Source of the DNA: an uncultured Gemmatimonadales bacterium
Lineage (GTDB): Bacteria; Gemmatimonadota; Gemmatimonadetes; Palauibacterales; Palauibacteraceae
Length of the DNA: 64,000 bases
NCBI GenBank assembly: GCA_947259585.1
Contig: CAMYMV010000018.1
Coordinates: forward strand, 1 to 64,000
Direction of reading: 5' to 3'
Shown here: positions 42,049-50,138 of the stretch, piece by piece
Position numbering within the stretch: the stretch's first letter is position 1
Layout of the letters: every line of letters begins with the position of its first letter
The notes under the pieces: generated by a model
What the model was told of the DNA's origin: nothing
The model's input: the letters and a program-made list of their open reading frames with translations, nothing else
Database searches by the model: none
Program-made: the position numbers and the translations under genes

Positions 42049-43206
42049 CTAGCGGACGGCACGGAGCCCGACCTTCTGCCCCTCTAGAAGCACCCGCTCC
42101 ATCGCGTCCAGGTCGGCTTGTTGGTAAAGCTCCTGGAGTACCTGGGTGCCCTTCCAGCCACCGAGCGCCGCCACATCCTGCACGCTCAACTGCTTTCGCT
42201 TCGTCGCGAACGCACGGCGCAGTGAGTGCCAGCCGAAGCCTCGGACGTGCGGGATCTTCGCGGCCCTCTCGACCTTTCGGAACCAGTGAGAGGCGAGGGA
42301 TACGGTGACGTGACCCTCACCGCCGGGCGCTGGGAAGATCCATCCCGTAGCGCCCCCGGTCTCGTGCCGGTGCGCTTCGAGCGCGTCCCGTACGGAAGGT
42401 GTGACGGGCGTCGCGGAAGTGCGGCCGAGCTTATCGAAGTCGGCGTGCCAGACCAGCGTTCCGAACTTCCCGGCCTCAGGGTTCCAGTCCTCCCACCGGA
42501 GCGAGACGATGGCGCCAATCCTACGGCCCGTCTCGGCGGCCTCCATGAGTTTCGCCAGCATGGCATCGCCGCAGACAGGCCGTGCGGGATCCTTCGTCGT
42601 TGGCAGGTCGAGGCCCGTGGTCGGATCAAACGGCACGAGCGGGCGGCCGTCGCGACGCACGCTGAGTGCGTGACGGCAGACGTGCCGGAGGGTCTTTAAG
42701 ACCTTCGCGGCCGAGCGCGGGCCTACCTTCCTGCGCTTGCCTTCGGCAACCGTCCGCCCGTGCGCGTCAATCTCACCCGACATGATCGACCGCTGGAGCC
42801 AGGTCCAATCAGGGGAGCCGATGTCGGTGGCCTTCCTCGGCCCGAGCGTTCGGCGGAGTAGCTCGACGTGACGCTTGGTCTCGACCTCATGCTTCCCGGT
42901 CATGTCGGGTAACACGTCCCGCTCGAATCGGGTAATCAGGTCGCGGAGCGTCGGCTCGCGTGCTGGCATCCCGTGGCCTTGGATGAGTCGGTTCGAGAGC
43001 TTCGCCGCCTCCGCCTTCGCCCGCTCCACGTGCTCAGGGATTAAGTTTCCGTCCGCGTCCCGTACACGGAAGCTGAGCGAGCGCCAGCACGTGCCCCTGA
43101 TCTTCGGGTCACGGGCGCCGATGCGGACGTTGCCGCCCCGCGTCCGTTCCGCGACCATGACGGTCGCGCCCCTGGGGCCGATGCTGTGCTTCCATTTCTT
43201 GGGCAT
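42049..43206 (-). CDS. Tyrosine recombinase (site-specific integrase)
   Basis: 385 aa from ATG 43206, which overlaps the upstream stop (TGATG). The N-terminal half has an arm-like region and a SAM-like helical domain (about 86-180). The catalytic part has Arg229 (RRIGAIVSLRW), His327 and Arg330 (HSLRRAF), Trp351 in the second His position (LGGWKGTQ) and the nucleophile Tyr361 (LQELYQQAD). It lies 100 bp from the tRNA-Lys att site, pointing at it, the standard arrangement for an island integrase. It should catalyse integration and excision at the 48-bp repeat. Confidence 0.92.
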   Translation of the reverse strand: MPKKWKHSIGPRGATVMVAERTRGGNVRIGARDPKIRGTCWRSLSFRVRDADGNLIPEHVERAKAEAAKLSNRLIQGHGMPAREPTLRDLITRFERDVLPDMTGKHEVETKRHVELLRRTLGPRKATDIGSPDWTWLQRSIMSGEIDAHGRTVAEGKRRKVGPRSAAKVLKTLRHVCRHALSVRRDGRPLVPFDPTTGLDLPTTKDPARPVCGDAMLAKLMEAAETGRRIGAIVSLRWEDWNPEAGKFGTLVWHADFDKLGRTSATPVTPSVRDALEAHRHETGGATGWIFPAPGGEGHVTVSLASHWFRKVERAAKIPHVRGFGWHSLRRAFATKRKQLSVQDVAALGGWKGTQVLQELYQQADLDAMERVLLEGQKVGLRAVR

Positions 43207-43448
43207 CACTCCTCCTCGCTCAGCGTGACGAGTGCACGACGAATGCGATCGGCCGCCTCGGAGAGCAGGCCAGCCCGGTCCTCGAACGCGACGAGGATCA
43301 GCTTCGCCGTCTGCGGCGTCGCGCGGATTCTGCCGGCCGTGATGTCGTTGAGCAGCGCGTGCGAAAGATCGAGATCGCGCGCGAGCGAGCGCCGGCTTCC
43401 GGGCCACCTCCGCATCGCGTTGAGTACCGCTCCCGTCAACTCATCCAC
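43206..43448 (-). CDS. Small HTH-like protein, candidate excisionase or regulator of the integrase
   Basis: 80 aa from a GTG. The pattern SRRSLARDLDLSHALLNDITAGRIRATPQTAKLIL fits a helix-turn-helix of the XRE/Cro type (a helix, a turn, and SHALLNDI as the probable recognition helix). Its TGA shares a base with the integrase ATG, so the two are co-translated. The palindrome TTCCATTATGGAA lies 3 bp upstream of its start, which suggests autoregulation. The role is inferred from position. Confidence 0.6.
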   Translation of the reverse strand: MDELTGAVLNAMRRWPGSRRSLARDLDLSHALLNDITAGRIRATPQTAKLILVAFEDRAGLLSEAADRIRRALVTLSEEE

Positions 43449-43450
43449 CT

Positions 43451-43463
43451 TTCCATTATGGAA
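43451..43463. promoter_or_regulatory. Palindromic site upstream of the integrase operon, copy 2
   Basis: TTCCATTATGGAA, identical to 41994-42006, is placed immediately upstream of the first gene of the integrase operon, where a repressor would act. Confidence 0.55.
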
Positions 43464-43523
43464 GACGCCCAGCGCACAGTCAACCGCTGAGTATGCGCTC
43501 AGCTAGATCGTCCACCGCGCTCA

Positions 43524-44249
43524 GTGCCGGTGCGCCGGGCCGGCGCGGCAAGTCGGAGCGATCTCCGGGTGGTCGTTTCGACTGAGGGTGGTGGCGTTGA
43601 TCCAGACGGATACGTAGTGGCTCTGGATTCTCTCCGCCAAGCGGGGGGTGTGGACGGGTCCGTGGTTTTCATTAAGGTCACTCCCGGCAGCCACGCGGCG
43701 ATGTTGCTGGACTTGGCCGACGGTTGCGAGGTCCGTGGGGGCAATCTAAAGACCGTCGCGATAGCGGAAGGTAGCACCGCAGAAACACGATTCGATGTCG
43801 TTTGTGACCAGGAGCCTATCCTTCCACCAGTTCGACGCGAACCGCCACCGGCTGCAAGGGCGGAGCTTCCGACAACCGCAGATCCGGTCCCACCAAGCGT
43901 CATTCCGATAGGCTACTTCGCTGCTGGCTACTGGATAGGCACACTTGAGCCGCCGGGTTTCGCCTCCTATCCGGTCCACTGGACGTTCTTTTCCAAACAG
44001 GAGCTAGGCGAAGTGGTTGGCGAAGCCACGTATGAATCCCCGTCGCCCTGCTCCTACGACCTGATTCTCGAGTTCGTCGGAGACGCGGAGTTGGTTGTCG
44101 CGCAACAACTGGTGACCGGCGGCTGCGCCAACGGCACGCGAGTCATTTTGCGCCGCGACGAGGAGAAACTCTGGGCCTACTGGTTGAAGCCGGACGAGAC
44201 CCCCTGGTTTGAGGCCGAACTTTCGCGAGTCTCGCCAAACAGACCTTGA
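43524..44249 (+). CDS. 'DPDGY'-domain protein, probably missing its signal peptide
   Basis: 241 aa from a GTG without a ribosome site. Residues about 14-95 (LRVVVSTEGGGVDPDGYVVALD, then GSVVFIKVTPGSHAAMLLD and ETRFDVVC) form a beta-sandwich unit that I associate with exported Gemmatimonadota proteins, where it follows a signal sequence. Here no signal peptide can be found in any frame. A proline-rich linker leads to a second domain (about 125-241) with GYWIGTLEPPGFASYPVHWTFF and a Cys pair. It is probably a 5'-truncated remnant next to the integrase operon. Confidence 0.5.
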   Translation: MPVRRAGAASRSDLRVVVSTEGGGVDPDGYVVALDSLRQAGGVDGSVVFIKVTPGSHAAMLLDLADGCEVRGGNLKTVAIAEGSTAETRFDVVCDQEPILPPVRREPPPAARAELPTTADPVPPSVIPIGYFAAGYWIGTLEPPGFASYPVHWTFFSKQELGEVVGEATYESPSPCSYDLILEFVGDAELVVAQQLVTGGCANGTRVILRRDEEKLWAYWLKPDETPWFEAELSRVSPNRP

Positions 44250-44287
44250 GGTATCGCCCCCCTGACCTGTTACTCCAGTAACATCTC

Positions 44288-44352
44288 GGCCCCGCCACGC
44301 TCCTGATCATCCTCCGACCATACGCCACCGAATAAAGGTTCTCCTGACTTGC
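44288..44352 (+). repeat. Island spacer repeat, copy R0
   Basis: Contains CGCTCCTGATC, CCTCCGACCATACGCC, then AGGTTCTCCTGACTTGC. It follows the stop at 44249, the same place as the other copies. In this copy a GTTACTCCAGTAAC inverted repeat replaces the GTTACGCGCGTAAC one. Confidence 0.7.
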
Positions 44353-44644
44353 ATGGCGGCTGATGCCGGGTTGATCGTGGACGGATCAAGATTGAAAGCG
44401 GGCGCTCGCCTGCTCTCTGAGGTGGTGCGATGCTATCGGCGTTGGGCAAACGCCTGGACACCTCGACTGGCCGGACACTTCGACCAGCCCTCCTCATAGC
44501 TCATCCCCGATCCACCACTGAGACCAAGAATCCATATCGACGGCCAGGCTCCCCTGCGAGCCGCCCTGTCGTAGCTATAGATCCTCAGCGGTAAACCAAG
44601 AGATCGGAGCGTCGGGTCCGATGGACGCTCCGCAGACGAAATAA
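44353..44644. other. Intergenic stretch without a recognisable gene
   Basis: An ATG-started 48-codon frame at 44353 has no recognisable motif and I do not call it. A hairpin-prone stretch GAGCGTCGGGTCCGATGGACGCTC near 44608-44631 is the only other structure seen. Confidence 0.3.
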
Positions 44645-44726
44645 GCTGCCAGCCAGCGGCTCTTTACGGGAGAACACCGGCTGACAGCTACCGACACACG
44701 AAACCCGCGAGGGGTCGCGTGCTTGG
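44645..44726 (+). ncRNA. Structured 5' leader element, copy 1
   Basis: Two consecutive hairpins. The first pairs GCTGCCAGCC (44645-44654) with GGCTGACAGC (44679-44688). The second pairs CACG..ACCC with GGGGT..CGTG (44697-44721). The same architecture recurs at 46339-46418 with compensating changes, at a similar distance (about 150 nt) from the ATG of another HAF-type gene. It is probably a cis-acting RNA. Confidence 0.5.
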
Positions 44727-44880
44727 CCGCATAACGTAGCTACCCTAAGTGCCGCGTCAACACGTCTTCCCTTTCGAGTCACGACGTGCGAGCCGATCGG
44801 TCGTCGCGACTCTGCGCCTGCTCCGTACCCGTTACCGAGGGCGGACGCATGGCAGCCTTGATCGGTGGGAGGTTCATTCG

Positions 44881-45918
44881 ATGACACGCCATATCATTCC
44901 TTGGCTGGTCGGGCCGTTGATCGTCTTTCTTTCCGCCTGCGAGCAGACAACAGCGCTCGAGGAGGTCGTGGCTTCGCCAGCGGTGGCCGCGGCCGACGCG
45001 ACCAAAAGCTACGTGCCGGTGGACCTGGGCACCTTGGGTGGCAACCGCAGCTATGCCTGGGGCATCAACGATCGAGAGCAGGTTGTCGGGTTCAGTTACA
45101 CCGCGGACTGGAGGGACCACGCCTTCCTGTGGGAGGACGGGGTGATGGAAGACCTGGGGGACCTGGGTGGCGACTGGAGCAGGGCCTACGGGATCAACAA
45201 CCGCGGGCAGGTGTTCGGCTACGGCTACACCGCCGATGGGAAGACCCACGCCTTCCTGTGGGAGGACGGCGTGATGGAGGATCTGGGCACCCTGGGTGGC
45301 AGCCACAGCTATGCCACGGGGATCAACGACCCGGGGCAGGTCGTTGGGAGTAGCTACAACGCCGATGGGGAGTACCATGCGTTTCTTTGGGACAGCGGGG
45401 TGATGGAGGACCTGGGCGATCTGGGTAGCGGCTGGAGCGAGGCCAGAGCGATCAACAACCTCGGGCAGGTGGTCGGCTACAGCTACGCCGCCGATGGGGA
45501 GCTCCGGGCCTTCCTGTGGCAGGACGGGGTGATGGAGGACCTAGGGGACCTGGGTGGCGACTGGAGCAGGGCCTACGGGATCAACGAACGAGGGCAGGTG
45601 GTTGGGTACGGTGACACCGCGGACGGAAAAACCCACGCCTTCCTGTGGCAGGACGGGGTGATGGAAGACCTGGGCACCCTGGGTGGCGACCACATCCGTA
45701 TCGAAGCCTACGGGATCAACGAACGGGGGCAGGTCGTCGGCCACAGCGGCACCGCCGGGGGAGGACTCCACGCCTTCCTGTGGGAGGACGGCGTGATGGA
45801 GGATCTGGGCACCCTGGAAGGTCACATAACCTTCGCCCTGGGCATCAACCATCGGGGACAGGTGGTCGGGGGAGCTGGCACTAAAGTCACGTGGCACGCA
45901 ACCCTCTGGACGCGGTGA
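44881..45918 (+). CDS. HAF-repeat lipoprotein
   Basis: 345 aa with a lipobox LSAC (Cys20). After residue 50 the chain is made of seven HAF repeats of about 44 aa, each with a core HAFLWEDGVMEDLGTLGG-type strand set followed by YGINERGQVVGYS. The family is thought to form beta-propeller-like extracellular structures. The repeats are so similar at DNA level (about 132-bp period) that recent expansion or ongoing slippage is likely. It is anchored outside by lipid, role unknown. A conserved RNA-like leader precedes it and a GC hairpin follows at 45932. Confidence 0.85.
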   Translation: MTRHIIPWLVGPLIVFLSACEQTTALEEVVASPAVAAADATKSYVPVDLGTLGGNRSYAWGINDREQVVGFSYTADWRDHAFLWEDGVMEDLGDLGGDWSRAYGINNRGQVFGYGYTADGKTHAFLWEDGVMEDLGTLGGSHSYATGINDPGQVVGSSYNADGEYHAFLWDSGVMEDLGDLGSGWSEARAINNLGQVVGYSYAADGELRAFLWQDGVMEDLGDLGGDWSRAYGINERGQVVGYGDTADGKTHAFLWQDGVMEDLGTLGGDHIRIEAYGINERGQVVGHSGTAGGGLHAFLWEDGVMEDLGTLEGHITFALGINHRGQVVGGAGTKVTWHATLWTR

Positions 45919-45931
45919 CCCGGCAGATACA

Positions 45932-45959
45932 AAGGGGCGGTTCCTTCGGGGCCGCCTCT
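45932..45959 (+). terminator. GC hairpin after the HAF-repeat gene
   Basis: GGGGCGGTTCC and GGGGCCGCCTC pair around TTC. It belongs to a hairpin family also found at 48019-48043 and 49956-49980, each just after a stop codon. Confidence 0.6.
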
Positions 45960-45989
45960 GCCTACATCTGCGACCTTTCACGCGGTCCA

Positions 45990-46060
45990 TCGCGGCCCTT
46001 CCAGGCTCCTGACCAGAGTCTCCGACCATACGCCGCAGAATAGAGGTTCTCCTGACTTGC
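45990..46060 (+). repeat. Island spacer repeat, copy R1
   Basis: CGCGGCCCTTCCAGGCTCCT, CCGACCATACGCCGCAGAAT and AGAGGTTCTCCTGACTTGCGG. It is nearly identical to R2 (48060-48148). Confidence 0.75.
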
Positions 46061-46338
46061 GGTCGGCAATGATAGGGGTCATGGTCAGCAAATAACGAAA
46101 GTGGGCCTCTTTCCGCGCCCGCTTCTGAGGTACAAAAAGATGTTCCCGGCAACGGCAGCAGTTCGACCTGCCCCGGACCCCGCCGGACTCCCGGCGCAGC
46201 CCTGCGCCATGATGCACTCCTCTGCCACTCTCGCGAACCGTAATCACTACTGTCTCACGCCCCAAGCGGAACCGTCGTAGGCAAGCGTCCGAGCGTCCGT
46301 GGGGGCGCTTTGCCGTCATAAATCAAAAAAGAAAAAGG
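46061..46338. other. Intergenic stretch without a recognisable gene
   Basis: No convincing frame or motif on either strand. An A-rich run (about 46321-46336) lies just before the second structured leader and could be part of a promoter region. Confidence 0.3.
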
Positions 46339-46418
46339 GCTGCCGGCCAGCGACTCGTCGCGGAGAACACCGGCTGACAGCCCAGATACACGGAACCTGC
46401 AAGGGGCTCCGTGCTTGG
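46339..46418 (+). ncRNA. Structured 5' leader element, copy 2
   Basis: Hairpin 1 pairs GCTGCCGGCC with GGCTGACAGC; hairpin 2 pairs CACGGA with TCCGTG around ACCTGCAAGGGG. Relative to copy 1, the second stem has changed on both sides while staying paired, which is covariation. Similarity between the two leaders continues downstream with GAGCCACGACGTG (copy 1: GAGTCACGACGTG). Confidence 0.5.
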
Positions 46419-46560
46419 TCCGGGTGGCGGGGCTGCTTTTCGCTGGTAGGCCTGCGTTAGAGCCACGACGTGTTGTGCCGGTGGCACGCCACGACTCTCC
46501 GTCTGCCACGCACTTGCGACGCGCATGCGTCAATCATCGACAGAAAGGCGAGTTGTAAGC

Positions 46561-47997
46561 ATGAGGCGTTTTGTTCTATTCGCACTGCTGTGCTGCGTGG
46601 CCGAAGGCGCCATGCTCGTGGGCTGTGGCGACGACTCCACCGGGCCCGAGCCCGAGCCCGAGCCCCAGCCCCAAATGCTCTCCTTCGCCGCGATAGCGGG
46701 CGAGTGGACGGGTACCGTCACGCAACCGAGTCCCCCAATGGCCTATGTCACGGTGCTCACGCTGGAGACGGAGGCCCAGTTCGACTCGCCGGTGGGAACG
46801 ATCGAGTACACCGAGCTGTGCGGTGGGCGCCTGTATGCCCAGCAGGCCAGTGAGCCCAACTACAGGGTCTCGGAACACCTTACGTACGGGATCGAGCGGT
46901 GCATCAATGGGGGTAAGATCACTCTGACTCACGACCCGGTGGCCGGCACGCTCAGTTATCAGTGGCGCCTGGGCGGCATCGGATCCTCGGGGGTTCTGAC
47001 TCGGCCGCGAGCCCCGCTCCCGGGTGGGACTGTCGCTTACACGGCTACCGACCTCGGCACCTTGAACGGCAGCGATGGCTGGAGCGCTGCGACGGACATA
47101 AGTGACCTGACCGGAGGGACGCTGCGGATCGCCGGCACGAGCGCCGTGGGCGCAAACGTCGAGACGGTTGCCGTGCGCTGGGAGGTGAATGAGAGCGGGG
47201 ATGTGGACGGGCCGCTCCTTCTACCGCTGAGCGACGGTTTCTCTGCTGCGGACGCTCGAGGCATCAGTGATGACGGTCTCATCATCGTGGGCCATGCCGA
47301 GAACCTGCCCGTCCGGTGGGATCGTGAGGCGAGCTGGGCCATGACAGAGCTCGTACCGTATGACGGTTACGAGTACGGTGGCGTGTTCGACGTCAACAAC
47401 GACGGGGCAGGGGTCGGCTGGAGCACGAGCGGGTCCCAGACTCCGGTCCGCGTGGCGACTCGTTGGGACGGGCTCGAATCGCCAATCAGGCTTCCCAATC
47501 CAATCCACCCTAACGGGGTCAGCAGGGCCCGCGGCATAAACAACAGCGGCATCGTGGCGGGTGAAGTCTGGGATGCGAACAACGTCTCGGCGCAGGCCAT
47601 CCTCTGGTTGCCTGACGACACTTGGTGCACGCTCGGTCCCGGTATTGCCCACGACCTGACCGATACGAGCGATGGAACGATTCTCGTCGCCGTTTCGGTG
47701 GACGCCACCATGGCCAAGGTCTGGAAAGTCACCGTGAGCTCGTGCGACGTCACCGAGTGGGAGCTGGGCTCCTCCCAGGTTGCCTTTGATGTCAGGGCCA
47801 CGGAGGGGGGCTGGGAGGCCGTCGGGATGAAGGCCGATGCACCCATGGTGTGGGCCTACGACGGCACTGAACTTACCGCGACGCAGCTCGCGGACGACCT
47901 CAAGGCCCGTGGCATCAACCAAGCTGGCGAGATCGTCGGGCGGTCCATGGTGAACGGAGCTTGGCACGGCATCCTGTGGACGCCGACCCAACCCTGA
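46561..47997 (+). CDS. HAF-type repeat lipoprotein with unrelated N-terminal domain
   Basis: 478 aa with lipobox LVGC (Cys22) and an EPEPEPQPQ linker. Residues 45-150 form a beta-rich domain with FAAIAGEWTGTVTQPSPPM, probably a calycin-like lipid- or ligand-binding barrel. Residues 165-478 contain degenerate HAF-like repeats (ARGINNSGIVAGEVWDANN, KARGINQAGEIVGRSMVNG, ILWTPTQP at the end). The ATG at 46561 is chosen because it precedes the signal peptide. It shares its leader RNA with the gene at 44881. Confidence 0.8.
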   Translation: MRRFVLFALLCCVAEGAMLVGCGDDSTGPEPEPEPQPQMLSFAAIAGEWTGTVTQPSPPMAYVTVLTLETEAQFDSPVGTIEYTELCGGRLYAQQASEPNYRVSEHLTYGIERCINGGKITLTHDPVAGTLSYQWRLGGIGSSGVLTRPRAPLPGGTVAYTATDLGTLNGSDGWSAATDISDLTGGTLRIAGTSAVGANVETVAVRWEVNESGDVDGPLLLPLSDGFSAADARGISDDGLIIVGHAENLPVRWDREASWAMTELVPYDGYEYGGVFDVNNDGAGVGWSTSGSQTPVRVATRWDGLESPIRLPNPIHPNGVSRARGINNSGIVAGEVWDANNVSAQAILWLPDDTWCTLGPGIAHDLTDTSDGTILVAVSVDATMAKVWKVTVSSCDVTEWELGSSQVAFDVRATEGGWEAVGMKADAPMVWAYDGTELTATQLADDLKARGINQAGEIVGRSMVNGAWHGILWTPTQP

Positions 47998-48018
47998 GGT
48001 CGCCGATCCGTACAGCAA

Positions 48019-48043
48019 GGGGCGGTTCCTTCGGGGCCGCCCC
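48019..48043 (+). terminator. GC hairpin after the second HAF-type gene
   Basis: GGGGCGGTTCC / GGGGCCGCCCC around TTC; same family as 45932-45959 and 49956-49980. Confidence 0.6.
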
Positions 48044-48059
48044 CGCCCGCATCTAGGGA

Positions 48060-48148
48060 CCTGGTTACGCGCGTAACAACGCGGCCCCTCCAGGCTCCTG
48101 ACCAGAGTCTCCGACCATACGCCGCAGAATAGAGGTTCTCCCGACTTG
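48060..48148 (+). repeat. Island spacer repeat, copy R2
   Basis: The most complete copy: GGTTACGCGCGTAAC (a perfect GTTACGCGCGTAAC palindrome), AACGCGGCCCCTCC, AGGCTCCTGACC, TCCGACCATACGCCGCAG and AGAGGTTCTCCCGACTTG. Confidence 0.75.
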
Positions 48149-48280
48149 GGGGGGCTCATCCTTGCGCCAGGCTTGTGACTGAGCAAACAGGCTCCGTGGA
48201 AGTCAGACCCACGTCCTCGATCACGTTTCTCAACAGCGACGGAAACGTAGTGTGGAAGGCACCGTAGCTGAGGTTTCGGC

Positions 48281-48394
48281 GTGAAGGTCTCACGCGAGAC
48301 GGACCGAACCGTTCGCTGGCTGATCGTTGGGCTGCTTGCTCTCCAACTGGTCGGCGTCCTACTGTTTCTTATCTGGGTGTTCTTCTTCCAGTAG
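48281..48394 (+). CDS. Small single-pass membrane protein (37 aa)
   Basis: From GTG 48281: a basic start (MKVSRETDRTVRW), then a continuous hydrophobic helix (LIVGLLALQLVGVLLFLIWV) and FFFQ. It occupies its own unit between spacer copies R2 and R3, like the larger cargo genes, which supports its being real. The function is unknown. Confidence 0.5.
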   Translation: MKVSRETDRTVRWLIVGLLALQLVGVLLFLIWVFFFQ

Positions 48395-48420
48395 GTTCCA
48401 GCCGTCGAGTCCCGTCGCGC

Positions 48421-48500
48421 GCTCCACGCCCCTGATCTCGTCCTCCGACCATACGCAAGCGCATAGATACGCCGAAGAATAGAGGTTCTCCCGACTTGCG
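48421..48500 (+). repeat. Island spacer repeat, copy R3
   Basis: CTCCACGCCCCTGATCTCGT, CCTCCGACCATACGC, a 16-bp internal duplication (AAGCGCATAGATACGC), then AGAATAGAGGTTCTCCCGAC. Confidence 0.7.
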
Positions 48501-48657
48501 GCGGCCCATCCGCAGTAGAAGTGTAAACAGCACGAGGGCTTACGCCCTCCAAGCTGCTCGGTGGTCGCTGACTGCGCCGAGCAGACGCCCCAGCAGGACG
48601 CCTGCCCGACCGCACCTCCCCGAACTGCGACATACCCTGCACCTGCGGGAGGTCACG

Positions 48658-49203
48658 ATGACTATTCGGAGAAGTGCCCCTTTCGCGATAGCCCTCCTTC
48701 TGACCTTTGCCTCTGCGCTCCAAGCCTCTGACACGACGTTCGTTAGCCAGGGCGCTCGGGTAAAGCTGTTTCCCGCCCAGCCCAGCGCAAAGACGATCAC
48801 CGGCAACGTCACCGACCTCGCGTCTGACACCCTCGTTATCGTGCCAGAAGGTGGTGGGGAGGCCCTCACGTTTGATCGCCGTGACCTGCGCAAGATAGAA
48901 GTCTCGCAGGGAAGCAAGGGAAATGCGCTCCTTGGCCTTGGTGTCGGTGCCGGTGTGGGTATTGGACTCGCTCTCGCCGTGTGCTCGGCAGACGATTGGA
49001 CCTATTGCGCCTATGACGACTCCGATGGCACGGGCGCTTTTGCAGCCATCGGAGCGGCTCTGTTCGGCGCGATTGGAGCCGGTGCAGGAGCCCTGATCAA
49101 GACGGAGCGGTGGAATGAGGCGGAGTTTCCTGCGTCACCGTCTGTAGCCCTCAACGTCGGTAAGGACGGCTCGGTCCGGCTGGCCTTCTCGCTACAACTC
49201 TGA
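48658..49203 (+). CDS. Secreted/membrane protein with glycine-rich hydrophobic segments
   Basis: 181 aa from ATG 48658 with GGGAGG upstream. A signal peptide (cleavage near LQASD) precedes a small beta domain (VTDLASDTLVIVPEGGGEALTFDRRDLRKIEVS). Two Gly/Ala-rich hydrophobic stretches follow (about 91-107 and 127-147) around a CSADDWTYCAYDDSDG loop that may be disulfide-bonded. The strand pattern resembles proteins that respond to or are inserted in the envelope, but no family is recognised. The stop is 14 bp from the next start, so the two form a pair. Confidence 0.6.
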   Translation: MTIRRSAPFAIALLLTFASALQASDTTFVSQGARVKLFPAQPSAKTITGNVTDLASDTLVIVPEGGGEALTFDRRDLRKIEVSQGSKGNALLGLGVGAGVGIGLALAVCSADDWTYCAYDDSDGTGAFAAIGAALFGAIGAGAGALIKTERWNEAEFPASPSVALNVGKDGSVRLAFSLQL

Positions 49204-49217
49204 CTTGGGAGGTCATC

Positions 49218-49937
49218 ATGTTCCGCATTCATCGAACGACGCCTAGCCGTAGGAAGGCAAAGCCTGTCTTGCTGATTTCTCTAATAGCGCTGATCGCCGT
49301 CTGGGCATATGCCTGTGACGGAACAGCGCCCACGGAATCCGCGGTCGTGGCTGCAGATGCAACCTTCAAGTCTCAGGGCAAGCGACCAAGGCTGAGCAGC
49401 ACGTTCGACAAGGGGGCTGACGGGTGGACGATCGCCGGGGACGGCGATGACGCCATGACAGGCTGGTGGCCGTTGTCGCTTCAGCCCAGCTACGATCCGG
49501 CGGGAGGCAATCCGGGCGGTGCCGTCTACGCGGTTGATCGTGGGCGAGGTGGGGCTTGGTTCTGGCACGCGCCGCCCAAGTTCCTGGGGAATCGTCGTGG
49601 TGCCCACCGCGGAACCCTAGAGTTCGACATCAGGATAGAGCCGGCCGGCCCGACCAACAATTACGCAGACGTTGTCCTGGCCGGCGCTGGGCTGACCCTT
49701 ATGGTCGATGCCGGACCCGAGCCTACTACGACTCAATGGACCCACTACAGTGTCCGCCTAGACGCTGGAGCCGGTTGGCGTCACAGAGACCTTTGGGGCC
49801 CGCGCGCTACTGAGGAGGAGATCCGAGCCGTCCTCAAAGATCTGACGGTCCTTCTCATCCGAGGAGAGTTCATCACTGGCGATGATACGGGATATCTGGA
49901 CAACGTCAGGATCCTCCCACCGGGTAAGGGCACCTGA
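49218..49937 (+). CDS. Lipoprotein-like protein with a laminin-B-type domain
   Basis: 239 aa with an N-terminal hydrophobic segment ending in a possible lipobox (WAYAC, Cys33). The mature region (about 60-232) matches the laminin B (domain IV) pattern: SSTFDKGADGWTI, GGAVYAVDRGRGGAWFWHAPPKFLG, GTLEFDIRI, YADVVLAG, THYSVRLDAG and the closing TGYLDNVRI. Bacterial members are extracellular beta-sandwiches, probably carbohydrate-binding. It is followed by a GC hairpin at 49956. Confidence 0.75.
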   Translation: MFRIHRTTPSRRKAKPVLLISLIALIAVWAYACDGTAPTESAVVAADATFKSQGKRPRLSSTFDKGADGWTIAGDGDDAMTGWWPLSLQPSYDPAGGNPGGAVYAVDRGRGGAWFWHAPPKFLGNRRGAHRGTLEFDIRIEPAGPTNNYADVVLAGAGLTLMVDAGPEPTTTQWTHYSVRLDAGAGWRHRDLWGPRATEEEIRAVLKDLTVLLIRGEFITGDDTGYLDNVRILPPGKGT

Positions 49938-49955
49938 AAGAGCTATTGGGCAGCG

Positions 49956-49980
49956 GGGGCGGTTCCTTCGGGGCCGCCCC
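49956..49980 (+). terminator. GC hairpin after the laminin-B-like gene
   Basis: GGGGCGGTTCC / GGGGCCGCCCC around TTC, the third full copy of the hairpin family. Confidence 0.6.
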
Positions 49981-49987
49981 TGGCCGC

Positions 49988-50052
49988 ATATACGAACCTA
50001 CACGCGCGTAACAGCCCCTCCACGCTCCTGATCTCGTCCTCGCTGCCTTGCA
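49988..50052 (+). repeat. Island spacer repeat, copy R4 (short)
   Basis: ACACGCGCGTAACAGCCCCT, CCACGCTCCTGATCTCGTCC, then it diverges; the AGAGGTTCTCCTGACTTG arm is missing. Confidence 0.65.
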
Positions 50053-50138
50053 ACTGGGGGTTCGGTCCACCACCCTGATCCGCAGCAGAATCGCGTGTCC
50101 GTTAGGCAGAAACACCTCAGATAAGCAGAGCACATCCG

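Noticed and set aside
44353..44499. 48-codon ATG frame in the first island gap
   Set aside because: No ribosome site, no hydrophobic or conserved pattern, and it directly overlaps the edge of spacer copy R0.
44645..46418. Assignment of the structured leaders to a known riboswitch
   Set aside because: I compared them mentally with c-di-GMP, SAM, TPP, cobalamin, glycine and guanidine consensus elements and found none of the invariant motifs.
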